Made by a program: the position numbers and the translations under genes. From Micromonospora sp. NBC_01813 (GTDB lineage: Bacteria > Actinomycetota > Actinomycetes > Mycobacteriales > Micromonosporaceae): DNA of 64,000 nt. The DNA is taken from positions 2,541,001 through 2,605,000 of the forward strand of contig NZ_CP109067.1 in assembly GCF_035917335.1 (NCBI RefSeq), given 5' to 3'. This document shows, one piece after another, positions 1 through 8,957 of this stretch. The notes below the pieces were generated by a model that saw only the letters and a list, made by a program, of their open reading frames with translations, was not told where the DNA came from and searched no databases. The first letter of the stretch is position 1, and each line of letters begins with the position of its first letter.

Positions 1-88
1 GCCGGCGGGCGGTGCGGCCGGCCACCGGCGGCGGGGTGCCGCCGGTGGCCGTCGCACGTACGGTGTCGAGAGCGGTAGGGGTGGCCAT
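1..88 (-). CDS. N-terminus of a probable sugar ABC transporter permease (partial)
   Basis: The minus-strand frame starting with ATG at 88 stays open to the window edge. The 29 visible residues are Ala/Thr/Pro/Arg-rich and end in basic residues, as in the cytoplasmic N-terminal tails of MalF-type permeases before the first membrane segment. The ATG lies 8 nt after the stop of the solute-binding protein gene on the same strand, the usual order of sugar ABC operons. No membrane segment is visible, so the permease call rests on position alone. A different downstream gene is possible. Confidence 0.45.
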   Translation of the reverse strand, partial: MATPTALDTVRATATGGTPPPVAGRTARR

Positions 89-96
89 GGTGGTGG

Positions 97-1362
97 TCAG
101 TCGACCTCGGAGTTGACCCGCTCGGCCATCTCGGCGAGTCCGGCGTCGACGGTCCGCTCGCCGATCATGATCAGCTCGTGTTCCTCGGTGAGGATGGTGT
201 CGACGTCGGAGGACCGCTCGTCGACCGGCATCTCCAGGACCACCTCGTCCGGCTGGAACGCCTTCTGGGCGACCTCGTCGTTGGTCATGCCCTCGACCCC
301 GAAGTAGGTCTCGGTGATCGTCTCGTCGGAGTACGCCGGGAAGACGCCGATCTTGGCGATCGCCGCCGCACCGTCCGGGCCGGCGGCCCAGGCCACGAAG
401 GTACGGGCGGCTTCGGCGTTGCGGGCCTTGTTGTTGACCGCGAACGCGGTCGGCGAGCCGAAGGTGGTCACCGGGCCGCCCTCGGCGACCTGCGGCAACG
501 GGGCGATGCCCCAGTCGACGGTGGTGGTGCCGGCCTTCTTCTCCTCGATCAGCCGGGCGGCGTACCAGGTGCCCATCGGCAGCATCGCGGCCTTCTCGGT
601 GGCGAACATCGTGTGGTACTGGACCTTCTGCGTCGAGGCGGTCGCCCACGGCATGGTGGCGCCGGCGGTCTGCAGGTCGAGCACCATGTCGTACCGGTCC
701 TTGATGAACCCGTAGTCGCCGCCGACCAGGTCACCGCCGGTCTGCGCGGCCGCCGTCGAGTGGATGATCGACCGCCAGGTGTGGTGGTAGGTGCCGTAGA
801 CGGTGTCCTGGCCGCTGCCGCTGGTCAACTCCTTGGCCAGGTCGGCGTACTCGGCCCAGGTGAGGTTGGCGAGGTCGGCGCCGGAGTCGGCCAGCAGCGT
901 CTTGTTGTAGTACAAAACCCAGAAATCCTGCCGGTACGGCAGCGCGAAGTAGTCACCGTCGAGGTTGAACGGCTCCAGGCTGAGGTACTTGCTCTGGTCG
1001 AGTGTGCCCGCTTCGTCGGCGACCGACGCCAACTGCCCACGCAGCGCGTACCGGGAGTAGTCGGTGACGTTCTTCATGGTCAGCACGTCGGTGCGGTCCC
1101 CGCCGGCCAGCATGGTGGTGACCTTCTCGGCGTAGTCGTCGGCCAGGATGTCGACCGGCTCGACGTCGATGTCGGGGTGCGCGGCCTCGAAGGCCTCGAT
1201 CAACGTCTTGAACTCGGGCGTGTTCTCGTAGTTCCACAGGGCGACGGTCAGGATCTCCCGGCCGTCGGAGCCGACGGCCGGGTCGTCGCCGCCTCCGCAT
1301 CCGGTGACGGCGAGGGCCAGCGCGGTGGCGGCGGCCAGTCCGGCGGCGAGACGTCTGTTCAT
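97..1362 (-). CDS. Extracellular solute-binding lipoprotein of a sugar ABC transporter
   Basis: A 421-residue family-1 (MalE/UgpB-like) solute-binding protein. The N-terminus is a lipoprotein signal with two Arg, a hydrophobic Ala/Leu stretch and the lipobox VTGC followed by Gly residues, so it should be anchored to the outer face of the membrane. The mature part has typical family features: the TVALWNYENTPEF strand and helix near the start, ALPYRQDFWVLYYNK in the hinge region and a GSPTAFAVNN segment late in the protein. The reading frame extends upstream of the signal peptide, but ATG 1362 is preceded by GGAGTAGTCCT and starts exactly at the signal sequence. It should deliver an oligosaccharide or sugar acid to the permease whose gene starts at 88. 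The neighbouring dehydrogenase and lyase operon suggest a uronate-derived substrate, which is inferred. Confidence 0.9.
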   Translation of the reverse strand: MNRRLAAGLAAATALALAVTGCGGGDDPAVGSDGREILTVALWNYENTPEFKTLIEAFEAAHPDIDVEPVDILADDYAEKVTTMLAGGDRTDVLTMKNVTDYSRYALRGQLASVADEAGTLDQSKYLSLEPFNLDGDYFALPYRQDFWVLYYNKTLLADSGADLANLTWAEYADLAKELTSGSGQDTVYGTYHHTWRSIIHSTAAAQTGGDLVGGDYGFIKDRYDMVLDLQTAGATMPWATASTQKVQYHTMFATEKAAMLPMGTWYAARLIEEKKAGTTTVDWGIAPLPQVAEGGPVTTFGSPTAFAVNNKARNAEAARTFVAWAAGPDGAAAIAKIGVFPAYSDETITETYFGVEGMTNDEVAQKAFQPDEVVLEMPVDERSSDVDTILTEEHELIMIGERTVDAGLAEMAERVNSEVD

Positions 1363-1424
1363 AGGACTACTCCTTCGAGGGTGCGGGTGTGGTTGGGACG
1401 GGGGGGCAGGTCTGCGGGTGGTGG

Positions 1425-2444
1425 TCAGGCGTGCAGCGCGAACGCCTCCGGGGTGATCTCGGCGCGCAGCGGCTCGGCGGCGACCCACCGGGCGAGTTCG
1501 TCGAGGGTGTGGTCGGTCAGCCGGCGGATCTCCGTACCGAGCGAGCCGGCCAGGTGCGGGGTGACCATGACGTTCGGGGTGTCGCGCAGCGCGGCGCCGG
1601 TGGGTAGCGGCTCGGGGTCGGTGACGTCGAGGATCGCGAAGAGTCGACCGGAGCGGCACTGGGCGGCGAGCGCCGCCGAGTCGACCAGACTCCCCCGGGC
1701 CGTGTTGATCACCGTGGCGTGGTCGGGCAGCAGCGCGAGTTCGGCCGCGCCGATCATGCGGTACGTGCTCGGCAGTTCCGGCGCGTGCAGGGTCAGGATC
1801 TCGCTGCGCGCCAGCAGCTCAGGCAGGTCGACCAGGGTTCCGCCGGCCGAGGCGACCTCGGCCGGGTCGGCGTGCGGGTCGGCGACCAGGCACTGTGCCG
1901 AGTCGAGGAAGCCGATCAGCTCCACCACCCGGCGGCCGATCCGGGAGAAGCCGACGACGCCGATGGTGCGGCGGTAGTTGGACAGGTCGCCGTGTCCGTG
2001 GTGGTGGCTCCACCCCTGGTACGCCCGGTCGGGGTCGGCGGCGATGAACGGCACCTTCTTGCCGGCGAAGATGATCGCGGCGAGGGTGTACTCGGCCACC
2101 GGGATCGCGTTGGCGTCGGCCGCCGTGCTCACCCGGATGCCGCGCCGCCAGATCTCGTCGCTCACCAGCGGACGGACGCTGCCGGCGGCGTGGAACACGG
2201 CACGTAGCGCCGGGGCGGCGGCCAGCCGTCGCGCGGTGAGCCTCGGCGCACCCCAGGACGTCACCAGCACCTCGACGCCGGCCAGCCGGGCGCGCACCGC
2301 CGGTGAGTCGAGTTCGTCGGCCCAGACCGGGTCGGCCGTGGCGACGAGCCCGCCGAGCCGCGCCAGCCGCGCCTCGTCGAAGTGGGCACGGTAGGTGTCC
2401 CGGTCCATCACGACGAGGGCCTGCGGCCTGGTCTGAACCGTCAA
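1425..2444 (-). CDS. D-2-hydroxyacid dehydrogenase family protein
   Basis: A 340-residue NAD-dependent 2-hydroxyacid dehydrogenase of the SerA/GyaR superfamily. The central nucleotide-binding part has the degenerate Rossmann motif IGVVGFSRIGRRVVELI, and the C-terminal part has NTARGSLVD (the substrate-binding Arg region) and VTPHLAGS, where the catalytic His of the family sits. The likely start is TTG at 2444, because GAGGAG lies 7 nt upstream; an in-frame ATG at 2408 would remove only 12 residues. It precedes the solute-binding gene on the same strand and is divergent from the regulator at 2606. In this setting it may oxidise or reduce a sugar acid or 2-keto acid from the imported sugar. The family alone does not identify the substrate. 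Confidence 0.85.
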   Translation of the reverse strand: MTVQTRPQALVVMDRDTYRAHFDEARLARLGGLVATADPVWADELDSPAVRARLAGVEVLVTSWGAPRLTARRLAAAPALRAVFHAAGSVRPLVSDEIWRRGIRVSTAADANAIPVAEYTLAAIIFAGKKVPFIAADPDRAYQGWSHHHGHGDLSNYRRTIGVVGFSRIGRRVVELIGFLDSAQCLVADPHADPAEVASAGGTLVDLPELLARSEILTLHAPELPSTYRMIGAAELALLPDHATVINTARGSLVDSAALAAQCRSGRLFAILDVTDPEPLPTGAALRDTPNVMVTPHLAGSLGTEIRRLTDHTLDELARWVAAEPLRAEITPEAFALHA

Positions 2445-2511
2445 CGTGTCTCTCCTCGGTGGGCGGATCTCCGGCCGACGTCTGTCGTCGTGAGAACCTC
2501 TTGGATTCACT

Positions 2512-2579
2512 GATGTGACATCGTTAACCTTCTGCGAACAGGGTCGCTACCAGTCGTTCTTATTCGGTCCCGAACGTTC
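2512..2579. promoter_or_regulatory. Divergent control region with two palindromes
   Basis: The 161-bp gap between the dehydrogenase (minus) and the regulator (plus) carries a perfect palindrome GATGT-G-ACATC at 2512-2522 and an 8-bp palindrome GAACGTTC at 2572-2579, followed by ACAAACGAAC, which repeats the GAAC half-site. Regulators of the DeoR/LacI type commonly bind such repeats between themselves and their target operon, so these are candidate operators for the protein starting at 2606. Which palindrome is bound cannot be decided from sequence. Confidence 0.4.
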
Positions 2580-2605
2580 ACAAACGAACATCGGTGGGAG
2601 GTGTC

Positions 2606-3703
2606 GTGCCGGCGGATCGGATGTTCAACCTGCAACGTCGTGAACGGCTGCTGGAGGAGTTGCGCCGCCACGGCGCGGTACGGGTGAAGGAACTGGCCCG
2701 GATCCTCGACGTCAGCGAACTGACCGTGCGGCGCGACATCGCCGCGCTGGCCGAGAGCAACCTGTTGACCAGGGTGCACGGCGGCGCGACGCTGCCCACC
2801 CAGCTCGGGCCGGCGCCCCGCCGGCCACGGGTGGCCCCCACCCGGTTCACCATCGGCATGGTCGTGCCGTCGCTGGACTACTACTGGCCGCAGATCGTCA
2901 CCGGCGCCCGCGCCGCCGCCGCATCCCTGGGCGTGCACATCCAACTGCGCGGGTCCAGCTACGACCCGGCCGAGGACCGCTGGCAGATCACCCGGCTGAT
3001 CGACGCGCAGCAGGTCCAGGGCCTGTTGCTGGCACCGAGCCTGGACGGCGACGCCGCCGCCGACATGATCGGCTGGATCGGCAACCTGCCGGTGCCGACG
3101 ATCCTGGTGGAGCGCCAGGCTCCACGCTGGACGCCGACGCTGCGCCAGCTCGAATGGGTCCGCAGCGATCACGCCCTGGGCCTGGAGATGGCCGTACGCC
3201 ACCTGCACGAACACGGTCACCGCCGGATCGGGCTGGTGTTGTCCAAGGGCAGCCCCACCTCCGCCCATCTGGCCCAGGGCTGGGCGTTGGCCTGCGCGGA
3301 TCTGGGTCTGCCCGACGACATGGTGATCCGCGAGGCCGTCGCGTTGGACGCGCCGGGGCATCGCGGGATCATCGCCGACCTGCTGCGGCGCTGCCGAGGC
3401 GAACGGGTGACGGCGCTGATCGTGCACGGCGACCCGGATGCCATGTCGGTCGCCCAGTACTGCACCGAGCAGGGCATGTCGATCCCCGACCAACTGGCGC
3501 TGGTGTCGTACGACGACGAGGTGGCGCACCTGGCCGAGCCGGCCCTGACCGCCGTACGGCCGCCGAAGGCCCAGGTCGGTCGGGTGGCCGTCGAGCTGAT
3601 GGTGGCCCGGTTGGTCGAGGGCCGACGCCGGCCCACCCAGCGGGTGCTGATCACCCCCGAACTGGTGATCCGCGACTCGTCCACACCCCGGCCGACGCGC
3701 TGA
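2606..3703 (+). CDS. Transcriptional regulator with DeoR-type HTH and LacI-type sugar-binding domain
   Basis: A 365-residue hybrid regulator. Residues about 8-60 form a DeoR-type winged helix (RRERLLEELRRHGAVRV, then SELTVRRDIAALAE and RVHGGA). From about residue 85 on it has the periplasmic-binding-protein fold of LacI sensors: IGMVVPSLDYYWPQIVTGA, the SYDPAEDRWQI segment and the closing LALVSYDDEVAHLAEP and TAVRPP motifs. GTG 2606 is chosen because GGGAGG lies just upstream. ATG 2621 and GTG 2594 are alternatives. It is divergent from the dehydrogenase/ABC operon and convergent with the DUF2264 gene, so it is probably the local sugar-responsive repressor of this locus. Confidence 0.88.
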   Translation: MPADRMFNLQRRERLLEELRRHGAVRVKELARILDVSELTVRRDIAALAESNLLTRVHGGATLPTQLGPAPRRPRVAPTRFTIGMVVPSLDYYWPQIVTGARAAAASLGVHIQLRGSSYDPAEDRWQITRLIDAQQVQGLLLAPSLDGDAAADMIGWIGNLPVPTILVERQAPRWTPTLRQLEWVRSDHALGLEMAVRHLHEHGHRRIGLVLSKGSPTSAHLAQGWALACADLGLPDDMVIREAVALDAPGHRGIIADLLRRCRGERVTALIVHGDPDAMSVAQYCTEQGMSIPDQLALVSYDDEVAHLAEPALTAVRPPKAQVGRVAVELMVARLVEGRRRPTQRVLITPELVIRDSSTPRPTR

Positions 3704-3751
3704 CCCGCCCCGCTGCCACGCTGACCCGCGCCCGCCGACAGCACGGACGGC

Positions 3752-5713
3752 TCAGCCGGGCGCGGCCGGCAGCAGCACCGTCGAGATGTGCCCATCGGGC
3801 CAGCGGACCGTGACCGGGTGCTGCCCACCGTCGGCCGTCACCGTCACGGCCGGCAACGGGCCGGTGGTGTCCGCCTGCGCGCCGGCCAGGATGACCACCG
3901 CGACGTACACCTGGCCGACGGTCGGCGGCGTCGCGGTACGCAGCACCGGCACCGCCACCTCGTCGCCCAACGGCGAGGTGGCGTGCTCCCGGCGTACCTG
4001 CGCGATGACGAAGCCGGCCAGCCCGATCAGTCGCGTCGTCGATCGGCCATCGGCAACCGTCGCGGTCGGCGGATAGGTGCTGGTCCGCACGACCGGTGGC
4101 GCGTCGGCCGCGACCGGCCAGCCGCTGAACTCCAGCACGGTGGCGGCGTCGAGGCCCTCGGTCGAGTCGATCCGGGCCAGGCGTACCTCCACCGGTCCGC
4201 GTACCAGGGCTGCCATTGTCACCGCGGGCCCCCGGCGGACCGGGCCGGCGCGGCCCGAGCCGTGGTCCGGGCCGGTGTCGTCGTCGGTGTCGACCCAGTG
4301 CGTCGCGGCCTGGGAGACGGCCCATCCCACGCCGTCGACGACGCGGCAGTCGACCGCCTGGAAACCGTTACGGTGGCTGCGCCGGCCTGATCCGTCGACG
4401 AGCGTGATCGAGTTGTCCGACGGGTCGCCGACGGTCTCGCCGGTCAGCGGCGGCATGGTGACGGTCGAGTAGCCGAGCCGGGCGTACAGCGGCGAGTCGG
4501 CGCGCTCGTCGCCCGGCGTCGAGTGATCGGTGCCGTGGTTGACCACCCGGATCACCCCGTCGTCGCGGGTGCCGGCGACCAGCCAGCCCGGCACCGGCAG
4601 CGCCGCCAGCAGATCCGCCCGCTCCACCGGCAGCGGCTGCTCGGTCGACGTCCACACCGGATGATCGGCCGGCAGGGCCAGCCCCAGCATGCCCTTCGCC
4701 GCCCAGTACGGCGACCCGGGCCCGGAGTACGACTGGGCCATCGCCGGCCATTCGCGGTGCCAGCCGAGAGTCAGCAGGCCGCGCCGGTCCGGCGCCCCGT
4801 GCTCGTGGAAGTGCCGCAGCATTGCGCTGGCCGCCCGCCGCAGCTCCCCCGGCGCGACCGTGGTCGCTCCGGTGATCGCACCCATCCACAGTGGCGCGGC
4901 GGCGGCGAACCGGTAGCTGAGGCTGCGGCCCTGCATCAGCGGCGATCCGTCGGTGCCGATCAGCCGGACCGCGTCGTCGAGGAACACCGACAGCCGGGAC
5001 CGCCACGCCTGGCGCAGGTCGTCGGGGCACTGGTCGCCGGCCTGGTCGGCCCAGAGCAGCGGGTAGACGTGCAACGCCCAGCCGCCGTAGTGGTCGTACG
5101 CCCGTTCCGGGCCGTCGGAGTACCAGCCGTCGGCCCGGTACAGCGACTCGTGCACCGCCAGCCCCGACTCGATGTCCTGCGCCGACCAGGGGCCGCCGAC
5201 CGAGCGCAGGAACGTCTCCACCACGATCTGGAACCACACCCAGTTGATCGGTGGATACCGCTGCCCGACGACGGTGGCCAGCCAGTCGACGATTCGCGCC
5301 CGGTCGCCGTCGTCGAGCCGGTCCCACAGCCACGGGCGGCTCAGGTGCAGGCCCAGGGCCATCGAGCAGGCTTCGACCTTCGCCTGGTCCAACTGGTCGG
5401 GGCGGGGCCAGGCGGTCGGCGACGACGGGTCGGTGCCGGCGCGCAGCCCGGCGGCGTACCAGTCGGCCAGGCCCTGCGGGTCGGCGCCGGCGTCGCCCCG
5501 CAGCCGGATCGCAGCCAGCAGGAACGACCGGGCGAACGCCTCCAGCGAGTCGCTGTCCGGGCCGTACGCGCTGGCCGGGCCAGGCAGGTCGATCCGGGCG
5601 TGGTCGGCGGAGGCGTACGGGCGCAGCGCGAGCAGCATCCGGTCGGCGGTGGCCGCCCAGTGCGCCCGGGTGTAGCCGGTGTACGACGACAGCCGCCGGT
5701 CATCGGTGCTCAT
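3752..5713 (-). CDS. DUF2264 domain-containing protein
   Basis: A 653-residue cytoplasmic protein with the DUF2264 signature region at about 20-360 (YGPDSDSLEAFARSFL, NWVWFQIVVETFLR, DGPERAYDHYGGWALH) and a C-terminal beta-rich part. DUF2264 proteins recur in polysaccharide-degradation loci and resemble (alpha/alpha)6-barrel glycoside-processing enzymes, but no reaction is established for this one. Start ATG 5713 overlaps the stop of the heparinase-like gene in an ATGA junction, which indicates translational coupling. Long open frames on the opposite strand are shadows of its GC bias. Confidence 0.85.
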   Translation of the reverse strand: MSTDDRRLSSYTGYTRAHWAATADRMLLALRPYASADHARIDLPGPASAYGPDSDSLEAFARSFLLAAIRLRGDAGADPQGLADWYAAGLRAGTDPSSPTAWPRPDQLDQAKVEACSMALGLHLSRPWLWDRLDDGDRARIVDWLATVVGQRYPPINWVWFQIVVETFLRSVGGPWSAQDIESGLAVHESLYRADGWYSDGPERAYDHYGGWALHVYPLLWADQAGDQCPDDLRQAWRSRLSVFLDDAVRLIGTDGSPLMQGRSLSYRFAAAAPLWMGAITGATTVAPGELRRAASAMLRHFHEHGAPDRRGLLTLGWHREWPAMAQSYSGPGSPYWAAKGMLGLALPADHPVWTSTEQPLPVERADLLAALPVPGWLVAGTRDDGVIRVVNHGTDHSTPGDERADSPLYARLGYSTVTMPPLTGETVGDPSDNSITLVDGSGRRSHRNGFQAVDCRVVDGVGWAVSQAATHWVDTDDDTGPDHGSGRAGPVRRGPAVTMAALVRGPVEVRLARIDSTEGLDAATVLEFSGWPVAADAPPVVRTSTYPPTATVADGRSTTRLIGLAGFVIAQVRREHATSPLGDEVAVPVLRTATPPTVGQVYVAVVILAGAQADTTGPLPAVTVTADGGQHPVTVRWPDGHISTVLLPAAPG

Positions 5714-7638
5714 CGGGGCCGCTCCGTGACAGTCAGGGTGAACGATCCGGTCGGGTCGGCCGGCAGGCTGAGGACCAGCCGGTGCACGGCGGCACCCCAC
5801 ACGTCGCGCAGCAGCGGGTCGTCGACCGGCTGCCGCTGCAGCCGGCCGGCGCCGACCGCCGGATCCCAGGCCAGCACGAGGACTCCCCCGGCCAGCGCCC
5901 GCACGGCGAGTTGCCCGGCGGTGTGGGTCACCGGCTCACCGGCGATGACGTGGTGCAGCCGCAGGTCGGAAGGGTCGTCGACCTGCCAGCGTTCGGTGAC
6001 GACGACTTCGGCGCGGCGGCGGTCGAGTCGGACGGTGCGCCGCCACGACCGGCAGCCGGCCTCGATCGGGTACGCACCGGCCAGGTCGAGCCGCAACGCA
6101 GCCCCGTCGCCGTCGCCCTCGCCGGAGGTGCCGTCGCCGTCATCGCCGGCTGTGTCGACGGTGACCGATGACGCCCGGAAGTCCGCGCCCGGTGCCTGAC
6201 CGTGACCGCCCACCACCGGCAGGTTGTGCCACTGGCTCTGGGTGACCCACTGCTCGTACCGGCGGTCGGTGAACGAGATCGCGGTGTAGGTGGGCTGGCC
6301 GAGGTCGACCAGCACCGGCGAGCCGTCGAGCGCGACGACGTACGAGCCGACGTCGTTGTGGTTGTGGTTCTCGGCGTTGTGCCCGCCCTTGACCGACATG
6401 GCCAGCCCGTGTGTGCTGCCGGCCCGTTCCCGACTGACCAGCACCTGCAGGTCGGGCAGCCAGGTCGTGGCGGGCAGCGGCGGCGCGGTCGGCGGCTGTG
6501 CCATCCACTGCGGATCGGTCAGGCCGACGACGGCCCGGCCCAGCCCGGCGGTGAGGGTCACCGCCGGCGAGTCGAAGCTGCGGTGGCTGGCCGCGTGCTC
6601 GATCACCTGCCGGTCGCCGGTGGCCCGACCCCAGCGGTGCAGCACCTGCCACGCCTGCTGCACACTGGGCCGGGCCGGGCCGTCCCCGACGTTGACGTAC
6701 CAGCCGTCACCGAGAGCCATCCGGTGCGGGTAGCGGGCCAACTCCGGCAGCGGCGCCCACCGCCACGGATCAAGCCGCCCGCCGGTGACCCGGTCGAGCA
6801 GGTCGAGGGCTTCGACCAGCCGGGCCGGCCCGTTCCACCAGTACGCGTACCCCTCGTCGCAGCCGCCGTCGGCGGGCAGCGAGCCGAGGTAGCGGTCGAG
6901 GCCGTCAACGACGAGGTCGACCACCCGGGCCCGGGTGTCCGGCTCGTCCACCAGGAACAACGCGGCGGCGAGCAGGTGGCCGTGGATCCACGGGTTCCAG
7001 TTGTGCAGGTGCCCGTCGAGGCCGAGCCAGTGCCACTCGCGGCTACCGAGGAACGGCTCGACGACCCGGACGCTGGTCTCCCGGCGCATCCGTTGCCGCA
7101 GCCCCGGCACGCGGGTGTCGAGCGCCGGCCCCAGGACCAGGTCGGCCCAGGCCAGCACCGCGACCGTTTCGGCGGCGCCGAGGTCCAGGAACGGCCGCTC
7201 CACGTCGGGCGCTACCTGCCGGCTTCCGGCGGCGAACCGTTCGTGCGCGGCCCAGCACCAGGAGCTCTGCTCGCAGAGCAGCGCCAGCCCGTCGGCCGCC
7301 TCGTCCAGGTAGGGCTGACCGTGCAGCGCCGCAGCCAGCACCGCGGTGGCGGTGCGCCGCCGCAGCTCACCGGCGGGCTGCTCGTACGCGGTGCGGACCC
7401 CGTCGCGCCAGTAGCGGGCGTAGTCGGACAGCAGCAGTCGCGGCCAGCCGGTGGCCCGGTCGGTCTCGGCGGCGTCGATGATCGCTCGGGCGGTGACGTC
7501 GTCGACGTGCGGCCACGCCGCCCGGCCGGCGCCGCCGCCGACGTCGAACACCTGCCGGGCCTGGCCGAGAGCCGCCATCCGGGTCGACTGCCCGAGTGAG
7601 GCCCACCGGCGGGCGAGCGGCCCCGGCTCAGCCGCCAT
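5710..7638 (-). CDS. Heparinase II/III family polysaccharide lyase
   Basis: A 642-residue protein with the two-part architecture of heparinase II/III and alginate lyases: an N-terminal alpha/alpha toroid (about 1-360, including the Tyr- and Trp-rich GYAYWWNGPARLVEA) and a C-terminal beta-sandwich (about 380-640). The latter contains KGGHNAENHNHNDVGSYVVALDG, in which the His/Asn cluster is the family's active-site region, and the WVTQSQWHNLPVVGG motif. No signal peptide is seen, so it probably acts on imported oligosaccharides. The start overlaps the isomerase stop by 11 bp and the end overlaps the DUF2264 start. The family cleaves uronate-containing glycans by beta-elimination; the substrate here is not identifiable. 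Confidence 0.85.
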   Translation of the reverse strand: MAAEPGPLARRWASLGQSTRMAALGQARQVFDVGGGAGRAAWPHVDDVTARAIIDAAETDRATGWPRLLLSDYARYWRDGVRTAYEQPAGELRRRTATAVLAAALHGQPYLDEAADGLALLCEQSSWCWAAHERFAAGSRQVAPDVERPFLDLGAAETVAVLAWADLVLGPALDTRVPGLRQRMRRETSVRVVEPFLGSREWHWLGLDGHLHNWNPWIHGHLLAAALFLVDEPDTRARVVDLVVDGLDRYLGSLPADGGCDEGYAYWWNGPARLVEALDLLDRVTGGRLDPWRWAPLPELARYPHRMALGDGWYVNVGDGPARPSVQQAWQVLHRWGRATGDRQVIEHAASHRSFDSPAVTLTAGLGRAVVGLTDPQWMAQPPTAPPLPATTWLPDLQVLVSRERAGSTHGLAMSVKGGHNAENHNHNDVGSYVVALDGSPVLVDLGQPTYTAISFTDRRYEQWVTQSQWHNLPVVGGHGQAPGADFRASSVTVDTAGDDGDGTSGEGDGDGAALRLDLAGAYPIEAGCRSWRRTVRLDRRRAEVVVTERWQVDDPSDLRLHHVIAGEPVTHTAGQLAVRALAGGVLVLAWDPAVGAGRLQRQPVDDPLLRDVWGAAVHRLVLSLPADPTGSFTLTVTERPR

Positions 7639-8416
7639 GATGGTCCGCTTCAGTCAGCTGGGCGAGGGTCGCCGCCTCGGTGGCAACCCGGGCGGGGTCA
7701 TCGTCGACCACGAACTCCAGCAGGGTGTCGTAGTCGCGTCCGGTGCCGCGCAGCAGCCCGAACACGTCGCGCCAGAGCCGGTCGCGGGCCGTCAACGGCA
7801 GCCGCTGGTAGCCGGGCCACCAGGAGAAGACGTGCACCGCGCTGACCCAGGGCAGCACGTGGCGCAGGTCGTCGAGGGCGGCGTCGTCGGGCAGGTCGAC
7901 CGGCGGCTGCCAGTACGTGCGTACCGCCGGATGGTCGACGTCGGCGAGCAGCCGCAGCGTCGACGCGGCGGTGTCGGTCAACGTACCCGAGTGGTATTCG
8001 AAGGAGAGCTCGACCCCGGCGGCGGCTGCCTGTTCGGCGGCGGCCCGGGTGGCGTGCACGACCGCCCGGCGCTGGTCGGCGGTGGCCTCGCCGGACCCGA
8101 CCGGGCCGGCCCAGATCCGAATCCGGGGGGCGCCGAGCGCGACCGCGCTGGCGAGTACGGGCGCAAAGTCGTCGGCCGGGTCTGCTCCGGCGCGGAAGTA
8201 GGAGCCGTAGGAGGCGACCGCGACGCCCCAGTCCTGGCTGGCGGCGCGGACCAGGGCGGCGGCCCGGGTGTCCCCCGGTGGTACGTGCACGTCGCCACCC
8301 CACTCGACGCGGCGCAGACCGGCGCGGGCGGCGATGTCCAGCACCGTGAGCGCCGGTTCCTGCCGGAGGGTCACCGAGCAGATGCCACTGTGGAACACCT
8401 GGTCCGTCGCTGGCAC
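7628..8416 (-). CDS. Sugar phosphate isomerase/epimerase (xylose isomerase-like TIM barrel)
   Basis: A 262-residue AP-endonuclease-2/xylose-isomerase-like TIM-barrel protein. Typical strand ends carrying metal-binding acids are visible: RVEWGGDVHVP near the N-terminus, IRIWAGP, the central ELSFEYHSGTL (Glu and His) and the C-terminal DTLLEFVVDDDP. Start GTG 8416 is preceded by AGGAGG. It is the first gene of the operon isomerase-heparinase-DUF2264 and would interconvert the released sugar or keto-sugar. Promoter and operator lie directly upstream at 8436-8483. Confidence 0.85.
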   Translation of the reverse strand: MPATDQVFHSGICSVTLRQEPALTVLDIAARAGLRRVEWGGDVHVPPGDTRAAALVRAASQDWGVAVASYGSYFRAGADPADDFAPVLASAVALGAPRIRIWAGPVGSGEATADQRRAVVHATRAAAEQAAAAGVELSFEYHSGTLTDTAASTLRLLADVDHPAVRTYWQPPVDLPDDAALDDLRHVLPWVSAVHVFSWWPGYQRLPLTARDRLWRDVFGLLRGTGRDYDTLLEFVVDDDPARVATEAATLAQLTEADHHGG

Positions 8417-8435
8417 GCGCCCTCCTGGCAGTGTC

Positions 8436-8483
8436 GGGAAGCGCTTTCCGCGAGACCCTAGATCAGCCGCCGGGCGAGTGCAA
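8436..8483 (-). promoter_or_regulatory. Promoter and LacI-type operator of the heparinase operon
   Basis: Read on the minus strand there is TTGCAC (8483-8478), a 17-bp spacer and TAGGGT (8460-8455), a good sigma-70-like promoter. Five bases downstream of the -10 lies GGAAAGCGCTTCCC (8449-8436), a near-perfect palindrome of the GAAAGCGCTTTC class bound by LacI-family repressors. An almost identical site is present at 60387-60400 before the pectate lyase gene. Confidence 0.65.
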
Positions 8484-8603
8484 CCTGATAGGAGTACGCC
8501 GTCGACGGGGGTGGGCCGCGCTCTGCCTGAGCGGTACCTGGCGGTGGCAATAGTTCACCGCTCATGTATGGCGTTCTCCTCGCAAGTAGAGGATCATCGT
8601 CGG

Positions 8604-8957
8604 GTGCATGCGAGAATCGCGCTTCTTGACGACACATCCGGCGAACTGACATCGCTCTACTCCTGGCTGCAACGCGACGACGCGCTACGGGGTCGGGTCA
8701 AGTCGGTAGCCGCAGAACTGAAGCCGGGCGATATGGGCGGCGCCACGGAGATGTTGACCGTGGCGCTCGGCGGCGGCGGGGCGGTAGCCGTGCTCGCCAG
8801 CACGCTGAGCGCATGGCTTCCCACCCGGCGCGCCAAGATACTTGTCGAGATCACCGACCGCGGCCGGACCCGGCGCGTCGAGATCGACGCGGCCAACGCC
8901 AGCGACGCTGGCCGACTGTTGCGGGAGGCCTACGAGGCAGCAGGCGAGCTGGAATGA
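8604..8957 (+). CDS. EACC1-like effector-associated constant component
   Basis: A small protein (117 residues from GTG 8604; ATG 8568 would give 129) matching the effector-associated constant component EACC1 family of predicted bacterial conflict systems. Signatures are an N-terminal strand, SLYSWLQRDDALRGRV, then GDMGGATEMLTVALGGGGA, a hydrophobic helix VAVLASTLSAWLPTRR, and a final strand-helix unit RRVEIDAANASDAGRLL. GTG 8604 is preferred because GAGGA lies 10 nt upstream and family members begin at that first strand. The stop overlaps the caspase gene start in an ATGA junction. In this family the partner gene supplies the variable effector. The biochemical role of EACC1 itself is unknown. 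Confidence 0.75.
   Translation: MHARIALLDDTSGELTSLYSWLQRDDALRGRVKSVAAELKPGDMGGATEMLTVALGGGGAVAVLASTLSAWLPTRRAKILVEITDRGRTRRVEIDAANASDAGRLLREAYEAAGELE

Noticed and set aside
4523-6199. Long plus-strand open frame antisense to the DUF2264 and heparinase-like genes
   Set aside because: Low-complexity Arg/Gly/Pro/Val translation without family features, running antisense to two clear genes; a shadow of GC-rich third positions.
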